64,000 bases of DNA from Pseudomonadota bacterium (GTDB taxonomy: Bacteria; Myxococcota_A; UBA796; SXON01): NCBI GenBank assembly GCA_030685065.1, contig JAUXQH010000022.1, forward strand, positions 1 to 64,000, read 5' to 3'. Below, piece after piece: positions 35,568 through 45,067 of the stretch. The position numbers and the translations under genes were made by a program. The notes beneath the pieces are model-generated. The model had not been told where the DNA came from. It worked only from the letters and a program-made list of their open reading frames with translations, and made no database searches. Numbering within the stretch: position 1 is the first letter of the stretch; each line of letters begins with the position of its first letter.

Positions 35568-35861
35568 ATGGCGCGCAGGCGTGAACGGTCGACGGAGGCG
35601 GAGGATCGGAGCGTCGGCCTGATCGGGGCCGCCGTGCGCGCGCCGCTCTCCCAGGGGCGCGACGGGAGCTTCCCCCTCGAGCTGGAGGGCGACGATCTCA
35701 CCGAGCCGCCCGGCCCCACGCGTGTGCGCGGAGAGCCCACCGAGCCGACGGTGCACTCCCCCACCAGCAACCACGTGGAGCCCCGGCCCGTCGCGACCGG
35801 TGAGTGCACGGTGGAGGTGGTGGGCGGGGAATCGCCGTGCGAGGAAGAAGAGGACGGCTGA
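35568..35861 (+). CDS. Small acidic-tailed hypothetical protein
   Basis: 97 residues with AGGGGGAA a few bases before the ATG and strongly G/C-biased third positions, which support a real gene. The N-terminus is basic (R-R-R-E-R), and the end is acidic (E-E-E-E-D-G) with two Cys. No signal peptide, membrane segment or known domain. Another open frame overlaps on the minus strand, but it lacks family signal. Confidence 0.5.
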   Translation: MARRRERSTEAEDRSVGLIGAAVRAPLSQGRDGSFPLELEGDDLTEPPGPTRVRGEPTEPTVHSPTSNHVEPRPVATGECTVEVVGGESPCEEEEDG

Positions 35862-35897
35862 TCGGGGGCGCGACCGTATCCGCCGTACCCCATCCGG

Positions 35898-36788
35898 CTA
35901 CTGGGGGGTGTCCATCACCGCCGCGCAGGCCTCCGGAAGCACCGGCGCCCCGATCCACAAGCACGCGACGGTCACGCCGTCGTCGCGCACGTTCGCGTAG
36001 GCGGTGAGCGCGTTCCACATGGCCGTGCCCCCGCTGCCCGGACCGGACCGGAGGAGACAGGTGGCCTCCGCGCCGTCGAGCGTGCACGGCACCTGCGCGG
36101 GTTCGGCCCCGGTGCCGAGGAACGAGGCGTTGTCGTAGTCGGCCAGGTGCCGGTCCACGTCCTTCACGATGGGGCTGCTGCGCCAGCGGAGCTCCGTGCC
36201 GTCGGGGCAGCTCACGACGCCGGCCCACCCGGGCTCCGCGCGCCCGCTGCACCCCGCCGGCGCGGTGATGGTGCGACCGGCGAAGGGGGGCACCGCGCCG
36301 GCCCGGGGCTCGACGGCGCCGTGTACCGCGAGGATGGAGACGACCCGCAAACAGTCGGCCTCGGCCGAGGCGCTCGGTTGGTGTGGCTTGCACAGCGCCT
36401 CGCGCACGCGCCCGCCCACGACCGAGAACGCCGCCCACATCGGCACGGGGCCGTCGTCGCCGGGCAACGCGAAGGCGCGCACGTCGACCGTCACGCCGTC
36501 TACGGACACGCTGCGCCCGGGGCCGACCTCCCGACCGAATTGGGACCGGAACGCGCCCGCGGCGAGCAGCGGGTCGTCGAAGCCACGGAACTCGACGTAC
36601 GCGACCTTCACGTCGCCGCACTGGTAGTCGACCTTCAGGCCGGGGAACGGCACGGCGGTGCAGTCGCCGAGGCGGTCCGCGGGGCTCAGGGCTCCCGGAG
36701 ACGCGGCTGCGCTCGGAACGAGTCCGGTGAGGACCGGAATGCCGGTGGAATCGATCGAGAAGCAGCCGAGGAGCGCGAGGAGGAGCAT
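35898..36788 (-). CDS. Lipoprotein, function unknown
   Basis: 296 residues, ATG at 36788. L-L-G-C9 is a very short lipobox signal. The mature protein has ten Cys and no recognisable domain. Segments such as F-R-G-F-D-D-P and S-C-P-D-G-T-E-L-R-W suggest two related halves of about 130 residues, each starting with a Cys-Gly strand. Located at the outer or inner membrane by its lipid anchor. Confidence 0.7.
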   Translation of the reverse strand: MLLLALLGCFSIDSTGIPVLTGLVPSAAASPGALSPADRLGDCTAVPFPGLKVDYQCGDVKVAYVEFRGFDDPLLAAGAFRSQFGREVGPGRSVSVDGVTVDVRAFALPGDDGPVPMWAAFSVVGGRVREALCKPHQPSASAEADCLRVVSILAVHGAVEPRAGAVPPFAGRTITAPAGCSGRAEPGWAGVVSCPDGTELRWRSSPIVKDVDRHLADYDNASFLGTGAEPAQVPCTLDGAEATCLLRSGPGSGGTAMWNALTAYANVRDDGVTVACLWIGAPVLPEACAAVMDTPQ

Positions 36789-36825
36789 CCGCGCATCCTT
36801 ACACGTGCTCCGCCTCGTGCCCCCC

Positions 36826-38181
36826 CTACCGATCGAACATGACCCCGCGCCCGAGGATCCAATTCGGATCCGCCGCGCGCTTGTAGGCCCGCCATCCGTC
36901 GATCACCGCGGGGGGGGCCATCAGCGCGAGGTGGGCCTTCTTGAGGCGCCCGATGCCGTGCTCGGCGCTCACCGTGCCGCCGAGCGCGACGGCCTTCTGC
37001 GCGAGGGCGAGGTAGCGCCGACGGGCCTCGGCGAGCTCGACCGCGTCGTTCGGGAGGAAGTTGAGGTGGAGGTGGGAGTCACCGATGTGGCCGAAGCAGA
37101 CCGTGGCGATGGCCCCAGACCCCTGGGCGGGCTGGTCGTAGGCCGCCATCATCTCCGCGAGGGCCGCCGCGGGCACGGCGAAGTCGGTGCCGACCTTCTG
37201 CACGCCGTTGCGGGCGATGATCTCGTTGACCGTCGCGGGCAGGGCGTGGCGGACGGCGTGGAGCTTCGCGCGGCCCGCGTCGTCATCCGCCACGATGGTG
37301 TCGTCGAGGAGGGCGCCGTGGGCGGCGAGGGCCTCGAACCAGGCGTCCAACGGCGGCTCGCCGTCATGCTCGATCTCGAGGAGGATCGCCGAGTCGGCGA
37401 CCGGCACGGCGGGGACGCGGCCCCGGATCAGATCGAGCGAATGGCGATCGAAGTACTCGATGCAGCGCGGGCCCATCGTGCGGGCGGTCACGACGAAGGC
37501 GAGCATCGACGCGCGATCGGGGAAGTAGGTGAACACCGTGAGCACCGCGGCCGGGAGCGGCAGGAGCTTCAGACGGGCGCGCGTGACGACGCCCAGCGTG
37601 CCCTCGGCGCCGATGATCAGATCGAGCAGGTTCGTGGCCGGGTAGTAGCCCGCAGCGGTCTTGACCTTGGGCTCGTCCCACGCGGGCAGCGGCCAGGGCA
37701 GCGGGGTCGTGCGGTCGATCCACCGGATCTCGCCGGTGGGGGTCACGAGCTGAACGGCCTCGACCCACGGGCGCGTGGGCCCGTACTTGAACGTGCGCGC
37801 GCCCGACGCGTTGCACGCGATGGCGCCGCCGACGGTGCACTCGTTGCGCGAGGTGGGGTCGGGGGTGAACATCCACCCCTGGCGCTCCACGCCGGCCTGG
37901 TACTCGCCGAGGAGCACGCCAGCATCTACGTCATCGAGGGCGTGCACCCGATCGAGGTGCTCGGTCGAGAGGATCACGCCGCCGTCGGGCACCGGGGCGC
38001 CGGTGGTGGACGTGCGCCGCGCGACCACGGTGACGGGCGTGCCCGTGCGCTGGCACGCGGCGAGCACTTCGGCGACTTCCTCGGGGGTTCGTGGGCGGTA
38101 CAGGCCCGACGCGCGCCCGTGCAGGTTGGAGGCGTCGGTCAGGTAGCCGTCGAGGATGCCGGGGTCGGTGATGGGGTCCAC
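36826..38181 (-). CDS. FAD-linked oxidase, glycolate/D-lactate dehydrogenase type
   Basis: 451 residues, GTG at 38181. An N-terminal PCMH-type FAD-binding domain (P-V-T-V-V-A-R-R-T-S-T-T-G, then V-G-G-A-I-A-C-N-A-S-G-A, and G-A-E-G-T-L-G-V-V-T-R-A) and the C-terminal FAD-oxidase domain with G-H-I-G-D-S-H-L-H and S-A-E-H-G-I-G. These are the conserved blocks of GlcD/D-LDH (cytochrome) enzymes that oxidise 2-hydroxy acids and pass electrons to quinone or cytochrome. No glcE/glcF partner is adjacent, so a single-subunit enzyme is likely. The substrate is not defined. Confidence 0.88.
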   Translation of the reverse strand: MDPITDPGILDGYLTDASNLHGRASGLYRPRTPEEVAEVLAACQRTGTPVTVVARRTSTTGAPVPDGGVILSTEHLDRVHALDDVDAGVLLGEYQAGVERQGWMFTPDPTSRNECTVGGAIACNASGARTFKYGPTRPWVEAVQLVTPTGEIRWIDRTTPLPWPLPAWDEPKVKTAAGYYPATNLLDLIIGAEGTLGVVTRARLKLLPLPAAVLTVFTYFPDRASMLAFVVTARTMGPRCIEYFDRHSLDLIRGRVPAVPVADSAILLEIEHDGEPPLDAWFEALAAHGALLDDTIVADDDAGRAKLHAVRHALPATVNEIIARNGVQKVGTDFAVPAAALAEMMAAYDQPAQGSGAIATVCFGHIGDSHLHLNFLPNDAVELAEARRRYLALAQKAVALGGTVSAEHGIGRLKKAHLALMAPPAVIDGWRAYKRAADPNWILGRGVMFDR

Positions 38182-38222
38182 GGGGAGGCCTCGGCGCGGG
38201 ATCTATCGCGGCGGCCGCGCCC

Positions 38223-41200
38223 TCACCCCCACCGCAAGATCTGCCTCCACGGATGCACGCCCAGGCTCGTCTCGTCCTCCGCCGAGAGCATCTTGCGGAT
38301 CTGCCCGAACACGGCCTCGGCCTCGACGCGCAGCGTGTCGGCGCGGGTGTGGTCCTCCAGCCGCTCGGCATGGCGCATGGCGGCCAGCAGGAACTCGAGC
38401 CGCACCACGCGCACCGGCTGCATCTCCATCCACGCGCCGACGTCCGCGAACAGATCGTTCGGATCGTCCTTGCCGTCCGCGATCTCGGCGCGGCCCACCG
38501 CGATCTCCGCGAGCGCCGGGAGCGCCCCGGCCGTGCGGAGAACGTCGCGCGCGGCCTCGAGGTCGGCGTTGGCGGTCGAGACGCGGCCGATCCGCAGCAG
38601 TTGCAGGCCGCGCGCGGCCCGCAGGCGCGCCTCCACCCCGAAGAATTGCCGCGACGAGGCCCGCTCGAGCGCCGGCTCGAGGATGCGGAGCGCCCCCGGC
38701 ACGTCGCCCGCGAGGCCCGCGAGCCGCGCGCCGAGCACGGCCGCGGCTGCGTCGAGGCCGGCGGGAGCGCCGCCAGGCACCGCGTCCTGGGCCTGCGCGA
38801 GCCGATCGCGCGCCTGCCCGACACGGAAGAGGTCGACGTCGATCTCGGCCGCCGCGAGCAGCAACCCCGCGAACAGCGGCGCGGGCGCCTGGATGCGGGC
38901 AACCGGGAGGGCGGCCTCGATGCGGGCCCGCGCCTCGGAGAACCGCCCCTGCGGACGCAGCGCGCTCGCGAAGGCGGTGGCGGCGCGCCAGCCGGAGAGG
39001 GTGTCGAGGTCGGGCGAGGCGAGCACCTCGGACAACACGACCTCGGCGGCGCGGAGCTCGCCGCGCCAGATCTGCGCCGTCGCCAGCACCACCGCGGCCC
39101 GGCGCGCATCGGGGCCCCGCAGGCTCTGCACCGCCACCGTGGCTTGCTTCAGGCCCGAGTCCAGCGCCCCGGAGAGCAGCTCGAGCTCGGCGAGGCGCTC
39201 GGCCGCGACGCCGGCGCGCGTCGGATCGCCCATGCGCCCGAGCCGCTCGACCGCGCGCACCAGCATCTCCCGCTCTTCGTTCGTGTCGCCGCGCCCGCGC
39301 GCGAGCCGCGCCGCCACCAGATCGGTGTCGCCGAGCTCGCCGACGTGCGCCGCCAGCGCCCGCGCGCGCCCGATCGCCTGGTCCGCGGCGATGCCCTCGG
39401 GCCGGACCTCCGCGAGGCACTCCGCGTACAGGCTCCAGATCGGCGAGTCGGCCGAGGCGTTGCCGCGCGCCGCCGCGATCCGCTCCAGGAGCGGCAACGC
39501 CTCGGCGTACAGACCCGCCCGCACCAGCGGCGTGGCCCACGCGACCGCCGTGGCCCCAGCCGCCTCGACCAGCCCCGCGTCGAGCAGCACCGCGGCGATC
39601 CGCGGGCTCGGGGTCGCGCCCACCACGGTGTCCGCGATGCGACGGCACAACACGTGGCGCCGCGTCGGCCGCAGGCGCTCCCGCACCAACGCCCCCGCCA
39701 CGCCCATGCGAAAGCTCCAGCGGCCCTCCTGCTCGACGAGCAGCTGGTCGGCCACGAGGGCGTCGAGGGCGGCGCGGATGTCCTCCTCCGTCTCGTCGAT
39801 CGCGTGGGCGAGCTGCGCCAGCTCGAGGTCACCCTCCGCCAGGGCCACGGCCTCGGCCGTGCGCCGATGGAGCCGCGACAGGCTCTCGAGCCGCACGAGC
39901 AGGGCGTCGCGGACGCTCGCGGGCACGGCGAAGGGGGTCTCGCGCTGCTCGCGGCCCTGGGGCAGGGCGCGCACCAGCTGGGCGAGCGGCCCCGGCATGC
40001 CCCCGCTCGCGGTGAGCAGGCGCCGGACGAGCTCGGGCGACACCGACGCGACGCCGAGCCACTGGCTCACCATCACGGCCACCTCCGTGGCGGTGAGCGG
40101 CGGCACCGGCACCGCGCGCGCCCCCGGCCACACCCGCGGCACCGGCCGCTCCGTCCACGACGCGAACAGCATCACCGACGCCCCCTCCGCGTGCAGGATG
40201 GCGAGCGCGCCCAGCAGGCACTCCACTTCGGCGCGGCTGCCGTCCTCCATCGCGCGCGCGCCGATGACGATCGGCAGCGGGTCGGCGTCCGCGCGGGCCG
40301 CGAGCATGCGCGCGATCACGGCGGGATCGGGCACCGACGCGCCGGTCGCCACCGCGTGGGCGGCGCGGACGGCCGCGTGGTCCTCGGGCGCCGCGAAGGT
40401 CGCGACCACCTGCTCGGCGAGCGCCGCGAGCGGGCGCGCGTGCGAACCGAACGGCACTTCGAACGTGCGGAAGCTGCGCACCTGCGCCTCTTCGAGGCCG
40501 AGCCGGACCAGGCGGCTGCGCCCGCTCCCCTCGGCGCCGGTGAACAAGAGCGCGGCGCCGACCTGCGGATCATCGAGGAGCTGGTGGATCGCGCGGAGCT
40601 GGGAACCCCGGCCGATGGTCCGCAACAGCGGCAGCACCGCGGCGACCGAGGTGTCCGCCACGGGGAGGTGGGCGCGGAGGGCCTCCACGACGCGCGCGGC
40701 GTTCTCGGGCCGATCGCCCGGGCGCTTCGCGAGCATCTTCATCGTGAGGGCGGAGAGCGCCTCCGGCAACGCCGGCACCACCCGCCGAGGCGGGAGGGGC
40801 ACGACCTCGAGGTGCATGCGCGCGAGCGTGGGCGGGTGATCGGACTCGTAGGGCCTGCGCCCCGTGAGCATGCGGTAGAGCAGCACGCCGAGGGCGTACA
40901 GGTCGCTGCGGGGGCCGACCTCCTGGCCGGTGAGCTGCTCGGGGCTCGCGTAGTGGAAAGTGCCGACGAACTCGCCCGGATCGGTGAGCACCTCGGGCGT
41001 GTTCAACAGGCGCGCCGTGCCGAAGTCGAGCACCTTGACCTGCCCGTCGCCCAGCACGATGACGTTGCTGCTCTTCAGGTCGCGATGGACGATGCCGCGC
41101 GCGTGCATGTACTCGAGCGCCTTGGACACCTGCATCGTGATGCGGGCGCATTCACCCGTGCGGATCGGATCCCCCGGGCGCCCGATGCTCTTCACGCGGA

Positions 41201-41492
41201 CCTGCGCCGGCACGCCGTGGAGAAGCTCCATCACGAGGTAGGGCTGCCCCTCCTCCGTCATCCCGTACCGGTAGACCCGGACGATGTTGGGGTGGTCCAG
41301 CCGGGTGAGCGCGCGGTACTCGCGGCCGAAGCGGGGCACGCCCTGGCCGCGCTCCATCAGCACCTTCGCGGCGAGGGCGCGGCCGTCGTCCGGGTCGGCG
41401 ACCTCGTACACCACCGACATGCCGCCCTGCGCGAGCAGGCGGACGACGCGGAAGGGCCCCACATGCGTGGGGACGGTGTCGGCCCCGTTCAT
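38223..41492 (-). CDS. Ser/Thr protein kinase with AAA-like and TPR-type C-terminal regions
   Basis: 1089 residues, ATG at 41492. The kinase domain (~14-280) is complete: Gly loop A-Q-G-G-M-S-V-V, K43, H136-R-D138-L-K-S-S-N143 and D156-F-G. It is followed by an ATPase-like module whose Walker A reads G-A-E-G-S-G-R325-S, with Arg where Lys is expected. A ~600-residue helical TPR-like region completes the protein. The layout resembles PknK and myxobacterial AAA/TPR kinases, where the C-terminus senses signals. No transmembrane helix was seen. Three GATCCACCGG-type elements lie just upstream. Confidence 0.88.
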   Translation of the reverse strand: MNGADTVPTHVGPFRVVRLLAQGGMSVVYEVADPDDGRALAAKVLMERGQGVPRFGREYRALTRLDHPNIVRVYRYGMTEEGQPYLVMELLHGVPAQVRVKSIGRPGDPIRTGECARITMQVSKALEYMHARGIVHRDLKSSNVIVLGDGQVKVLDFGTARLLNTPEVLTDPGEFVGTFHYASPEQLTGQEVGPRSDLYALGVLLYRMLTGRRPYESDHPPTLARMHLEVVPLPPRRVVPALPEALSALTMKMLAKRPGDRPENAARVVEALRAHLPVADTSVAAVLPLLRTIGRGSQLRAIHQLLDDPQVGAALLFTGAEGSGRSRLVRLGLEEAQVRSFRTFEVPFGSHARPLAALAEQVVATFAAPEDHAAVRAAHAVATGASVPDPAVIARMLAARADADPLPIVIGARAMEDGSRAEVECLLGALAILHAEGASVMLFASWTERPVPRVWPGARAVPVPPLTATEVAVMVSQWLGVASVSPELVRRLLTASGGMPGPLAQLVRALPQGREQRETPFAVPASVRDALLVRLESLSRLHRRTAEAVALAEGDLELAQLAHAIDETEEDIRAALDALVADQLLVEQEGRWSFRMGVAGALVRERLRPTRRHVLCRRIADTVVGATPSPRIAAVLLDAGLVEAAGATAVAWATPLVRAGLYAEALPLLERIAAARGNASADSPIWSLYAECLAEVRPEGIAADQAIGRARALAAHVGELGDTDLVAARLARGRGDTNEEREMLVRAVERLGRMGDPTRAGVAAERLAELELLSGALDSGLKQATVAVQSLRGPDARRAAVVLATAQIWRGELRAAEVVLSEVLASPDLDTLSGWRAATAFASALRPQGRFSEARARIEAALPVARIQAPAPLFAGLLLAAAEIDVDLFRVGQARDRLAQAQDAVPGGAPAGLDAAAAVLGARLAGLAGDVPGALRILEPALERASSRQFFGVEARLRAARGLQLLRIGRVSTANADLEAARDVLRTAGALPALAEIAVGRAEIADGKDDPNDLFADVGAWMEMQPVRVVRLEFLLAAMRHAERLEDHTRADTLRVEAEAVFGQIRKMLSAEDETSLGVHPWRQILRWG

Positions 41493-41504
41493 CCGCGCCC
41501 CCTT

Positions 41505-41542
41505 AATCCACCGGCCTGATCCACCGGCCCTTGATCCACCGG
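41505..41542. promoter_or_regulatory. Iterated GATCCACCGG elements upstream of the kinase gene
   Basis: AATCCACCGG at 41505 and GATCCACCGG at 41518 and 41533 form closely spaced direct repeats 13-49 bp from the kinase start. The inverted core GGTGGATC recurs at 41636-41643 just before the divergent dsbA-like gene. Such iterons in a divergent promoter may bind a regulator of both genes. This is speculative. Confidence 0.4.
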
Positions 41543-41644
41543 AGTGTACTCAACCCGCGCGACGTACGCTTCGCGCGGGCGCCCCGTTGTTCGACGACGA
41601 GCGCGCCCGTTTCCGGTTAGGGGCGCCGCTTCCCTGGTGGATCG

Positions 41645-42733
41645 ATGTTGGTGTCCCTCCTCCTCACGTGGATGATCGCGTGTCAGCCCGCTGATTCGGC
41701 CGGCCCCAAGGCCGTGACCGCCGGCGCGCCGCCCCCTGCCGTGCAGGCCCCGGCCGCCAACCCCGACGAGGGCGTGGTGGCCGCGTGGGAGGGGGGCTCG
41801 CTCACCTACGCCGAGATCAAGAAAGACATCGCGACGGACCTGCTCCGGCTCGAGGCGGACTTCCTGACCGCCCGCTACGACGCGGAGACCGCCGCGTTGG
41901 ACGACCAGGTCAACACCCGCCTGCTCGACGCCGAGGCGAAGAAGCAGGGCCTCGCCGACCCCGGCGCCCTCCTCAAGCGCGAAGTCGAGGAGAAGGCGGC
42001 CGCCCCCACCGAGGGCGAGATCAAGGAGCTGTTCGACGCGAACGCGCGCAAGCTCCGCGGCAAGACCCTCGAGGAAGTGCGCCCCGACATCGAGCGCGCC
42101 GTGCGCCAGCGCAAGCAGGGCGAGCGCTTTGCCGTCTACATGGCGGACCTCCGCAAGCAGTACGGCGTGGTCGTGCAGCTCCCCTACCCGGACCTGCCGC
42201 GCATCGAGGTCTCCACCGACGACGATCCGTCGATCGGCCCGAAGGACGCGAAGATCACCATCGTGCAGTTCGCCGAGTTCCAGTGCCCCTACTGCGGCTC
42301 CGCGCGCGAGTCCCTCGACGAGGTGCAGAAGAACTACCCGGGCCAGGTCCGCTTCGTCTTCCGTGACTTCCCCCTCGGCTTCCACGATCGCGCCATCCCC
42401 GCGGCGGTGGCCGCCAACTGCGCCGAGAAGCAGGACAAGTACTGGGAGGTTCACGACGCGCTCATGAAGAACCAGCGCGCCCTCGAGGAGGCCGATCTCG
42501 AGCGCGTGGCGCGCGAAGCCAAGCTCGACATCGACAAGTGGCAGGCCTGCCGCAAGGATCCCGCCATGGAGGACGAGATCAAGAAGGACATGGCGGACGG
42601 CGCGAAGGCCGGCGTGACCGGCACTCCCGCCTTCTTCGTGAACGGCGTGTTCTTGAACGGCGCCCTGCCCTACGAGCGCTTCAAGGCCGTGATCGACCGG
42701 GAGCTCGCCAACCCCGCCGGCTCCGCGGGCTAG
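41645..42733 (+). CDS. DsbA-like thiol-disulphide lipoprotein with SurA-like N-terminal region
   Basis: 362 residues. W-M-I-A-C is the lipobox. Residues ~40-175 are helical and charged, with similarity in layout to the SurA/PpiC N-terminal chaperone region. The C-terminal domain is thioredoxin-fold, DsbA/DsbG type: active site C214-P-Y-C217 and cis-Pro in T-G-T-P-A-F-F-V-N-G. It probably introduces or isomerises disulphides in exported proteins, which suits the many Cys-rich lipoproteins here. pheS follows after four bases. Confidence 0.88.
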   Translation: MLVSLLLTWMIACQPADSAGPKAVTAGAPPPAVQAPAANPDEGVVAAWEGGSLTYAEIKKDIATDLLRLEADFLTARYDAETAALDDQVNTRLLDAEAKKQGLADPGALLKREVEEKAAAPTEGEIKELFDANARKLRGKTLEEVRPDIERAVRQRKQGERFAVYMADLRKQYGVVVQLPYPDLPRIEVSTDDDPSIGPKDAKITIVQFAEFQCPYCGSARESLDEVQKNYPGQVRFVFRDFPLGFHDRAIPAAVAANCAEKQDKYWEVHDALMKNQRALEEADLERVAREAKLDIDKWQACRKDPAMEDEIKKDMADGAKAGVTGTPAFFVNGVFLNGALPYERFKAVIDRELANPAGSAG

Positions 42734-42737
42734 GCGG

Positions 42738-43739
42738 ATGGACACCGAACGGATCGCGGCCACCGTAGCGGAAGCGGGCGACCTCACGGCGCTCGAGGAC
42801 GTACGGGTGCGCCTGCTCGGCAAGAAGGGCGAGATCACCGGGATGCTCAAGCAGCTCGGCGCCCTCGCGCCCGAGGAGCGCGCGGGCTTCGGCGCCAGGG
42901 TCAACGCGCTCAAGGCCGAGGCCCAGGCGCGGATCGACGCGCGGCGGGGCGAGCTCGAGCAGGTCGCCGAGGCCGCGGCGATCGACGCCGGCTGGATGGA
43001 CGTGACCGCGCCGGGCCCCACGCGGCACCTCGGGCGCCTGCACCCCATCACGCTCCTGCTCGAAGAGGTCATCGACCACTTCACCGGCCTCGGCTTCGAG
43101 GTCGCGAGCGGCCCCGACATCGAGGACGAGTTCCACAACTTCGACGCGTTGAACATCCCGAAGGACCACCCCGCGCGCGACGTGTGGGACACCTTCTACA
43201 CCGATCGCGGCGAGATCCCCCGCACGCACACCTCGCCGGTGCAGATCCGCACGATGCTCTCGCGCACGCCGCCCCTGCGGATCCTCGCGCCGGGCCGCGT
43301 GTTCCGCAACGAGACGATTGACGCCACGCACCACGCGAGCTTCCACCAGGTCGAGGGCCTCCTGGTGGACCGTCACGTCTCCGTCGCCCACCTCAAGCAC
43401 ACGCTCGAGACGCTGGTCGAGCGCGTCATCGGCCGCGGCCTGAAGACCCGCTTCCGCCCCGCCTTCTACCCGTTCGTCGAGCCCGGCCTCGATCTGGACG
43501 TGAGCTGCGTGTTCTGCGGCGGCAGCGGCTGCGGCGTGTGCAAACACTCCGGCTGGATCGAGCTCATCCCGGGCGGCCTGGTGCACCCCAACGTGCTGCG
43601 CGCGTGCGGCCACGATCCTGACGAGTGGCAGGCCTACGCCTTCGGCATGGGTTTTGACCGCATGGTGATGCTCCGCTACGGAATCGACGACATCCGTCGC
43701 TTGTACGACGGGCGGCTCTCGTTGGTCCGGCAGTTCTGA
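42738..43739 (+). CDS. pheS: Phenylalanyl-tRNA synthetase alpha subunit
   Basis: 333 residues, normal length for PheS. An N-terminal coiled-coil arm contains G-K-K-G-E-I-T, motif 2 is G-R-V-F-R-N-E-T-I-D with H-H-A-S-F-H-Q-V-E-G, a C-V-F-C-G-G-S-G-C-G-V-C insertion may bind zinc, and motif 3 is G-M-G-F-D-R. It charges tRNA-Phe with the beta subunit. Unusually, pheT is not adjacent: the next sequence is repeats and a convergent gene. The cell must therefore carry pheT elsewhere. Confidence 0.95.
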   Translation: MDTERIAATVAEAGDLTALEDVRVRLLGKKGEITGMLKQLGALAPEERAGFGARVNALKAEAQARIDARRGELEQVAEAAAIDAGWMDVTAPGPTRHLGRLHPITLLLEEVIDHFTGLGFEVASGPDIEDEFHNFDALNIPKDHPARDVWDTFYTDRGEIPRTHTSPVQIRTMLSRTPPLRILAPGRVFRNETIDATHHASFHQVEGLLVDRHVSVAHLKHTLETLVERVIGRGLKTRFRPAFYPFVEPGLDLDVSCVFCGGSGCGVCKHSGWIELIPGGLVHPNVLRACGHDPDEWQAYAFGMGFDRMVMLRYGIDDIRRLYDGRLSLVRQF

Positions 43740-43749
43740 GGCAGGAGCT

Positions 43750-43798
43750 GGGCAGCCGGACCGCGCGAGGACGCGCGGCCGCTGCGGGGCAGGGTTGC
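43750..43798. repeat. 49-bp dispersed palindromic repeat, copy 1
   Basis: Matches 44813-44861 at 47 of 49 positions in the same orientation. It contains an imperfect hairpin with arms GCAGCCGG ... CCGCGCG and CGCGCGGCCGCTGC. It lies just after pheS. Together with copy 2 it flanks the HExxH gene at 43970-44761. Confidence 0.85.
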
Positions 43799-43969
43799 TT
43801 CCGGGGAGGAGCGCGATCCGCTGGGTCGCCGTGCCGGCATTCACAGGCCCGCGGCCGCGACCCGGGTGCGTGCGGCGTGGCGGCCGTCGGCCGGGTACCT
43901 GCCCGGCAGGGGGTGCCTGCACGGCCGCTGGGCGGACCACCGCCTTCGGCAGTGGGTTCGAGCGAACGG

Positions 43970-44761
43970 TCACCGCCGCCCGATCGCCCACCTCCCGATC
44001 ACTGCCCACCCCCCTCCGCCGAGCGCCGCCCCAAGGACCCGATCCAACGCGTCGCGGTCCACGCGCGCGTCCGCCGGGGTGGCCGTGTCGCGGAAGGCGT
44101 CGAGCTCGGCGCCCCAGCGCTCTGCCGGCACCCGCGTGACACAGGCCCACACCTCGCAGGCGTACGCGAACGTCTCCCGGCGCCGCGGCGGCACCGCGAG
44201 CAGGGGGCGCGCGCCGGTGAGCCCCAGCTCCGCGGACCGCACCGTGTGCAGCAGGTGCGCGACCTCGTGCACGACGACGTCCGAGTAGGGCCGCGCCTCG
44301 GTGAAGGCCCGCGGCAGCAGCCAGGCCTGCCCGTTGCTACACATCCCGTCGAGCTCGGGTGTGTCGTCGGAGAGGGGAGGGGCGCCGAGGTCGTCGAGGA
44401 GGAGGTTGGCGATGTCCCACCCCACACGCGGCGGAAGGGCTTCGATCACGGTGCCGAATGTGGTGGGGGTCACGACGTGGACGCGACCGCCCAACGCGGC
44501 GGCGAACGCGGCCGCCTCCGCGCCCGACAACAAGCCCTCCACCATCGGCGCCACCCGCCGCCGCACCTGCCCGGCGACATCGTCCGGCACCCGCCGCCCC
44601 GGCCCGCGTGCCGAGCGATAGCCGACGATCCGCGTGAGCACGTCCCGCAGGTCGGCGCTCCCCCGCCGGCGCCGCTCCACGACGTTGCCCTCCCAATTCG
44701 CAAAGTGGGGGTCGTGCTCGCCCGTGGTGATGAAGTGCTCGATCGCCTCGGAGATGCTCAA
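43970..44761 (-). CDS. HExxH metallopeptidase-like protein
   Basis: 263 residues. The only in-frame start is a TTG at 44761 (an in-frame stop lies 30 bases upstream), with GGGGAGG 12 bases before it. V-V-V-H165-E166-V-A-H169-L-L-H is a zincin motif with a further His two residues on. A downstream E-x-F-A-Y-A-C-E segment could give the third ligand. No signal peptide is evident, so a cytoplasmic protease is likely. No named family recognised. It is flanked by two direct copies of a 49-bp repeat. Confidence 0.75.
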   Translation of the reverse strand: MSISEAIEHFITTGEHDPHFANWEGNVVERRRRGSADLRDVLTRIVGYRSARGPGRRVPDDVAGQVRRRVAPMVEGLLSGAEAAAFAAALGGRVHVVTPTTFGTVIEALPPRVGWDIANLLLDDLGAPPLSDDTPELDGMCSNGQAWLLPRAFTEARPYSDVVVHEVAHLLHTVRSAELGLTGARPLLAVPPRRRETFAYACEVWACVTRVPAERWGAELDAFRDTATPADARVDRDALDRVLGAALGGGGWAVIGRWAIGRR

Positions 44762-45067
44762 CGGCCGAATGAACCTCCCCGCCCCCCTCTAAGCCGAACG
44801 GACACAGGACCGGGGCAGCCGGACCGCGCGCGGACGCGCGGCCGCTGCGGGACAGGGTTGCCGGCGACGAGAGAGGAGGATCAGGTGGTCGCCGGAGCGA
44901 CTGGAACGGATCGGACGATCGGCCGCGCGAGCCGGCCGGAGGGCGCGCCGCCGGCGGCGCGGTCCGGGCGGCCTCCGCCCGACCGGGCGGCTCCGCCGCC
45001 TGCCCGCAGGACGGCGACCCGCGCTCGGGCGGGTCGCGCCCCTCCGCCGAGGTCTTACGTTCCGCCG
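44762..45067. other. 306-bp divergent interval with repeat copy 2
   Basis: Separates the HExxH gene from mtfA. It contains the 49-bp repeat at 44813-44861 and a GC-rich stretch (44930-45050) with many inverted GCCGGCGGC-type segments. No gene or clear promoter was seen. Confidence 0.65.
44813..44861. repeat. 49-bp dispersed palindromic repeat, copy 2
   Basis: Direct repeat of 43750-43798 with two substitutions. The similarity extends weakly a few bases upstream (CAGGA ... GGGCAG in both). Confidence 0.85.

Noticed and set aside
36658..40839. Very long plus-strand open frame (~1390 codons)
   Set aside because: It lies antisense to the FAD oxidase and the kinase, both with clear catalytic motifs; high GC leaves antisense frames open.
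43860..43960. tRNA-like GGTTCGA string near pheS
   Set aside because: No acceptor stem, anticodon arm or T-arm could be built around it.
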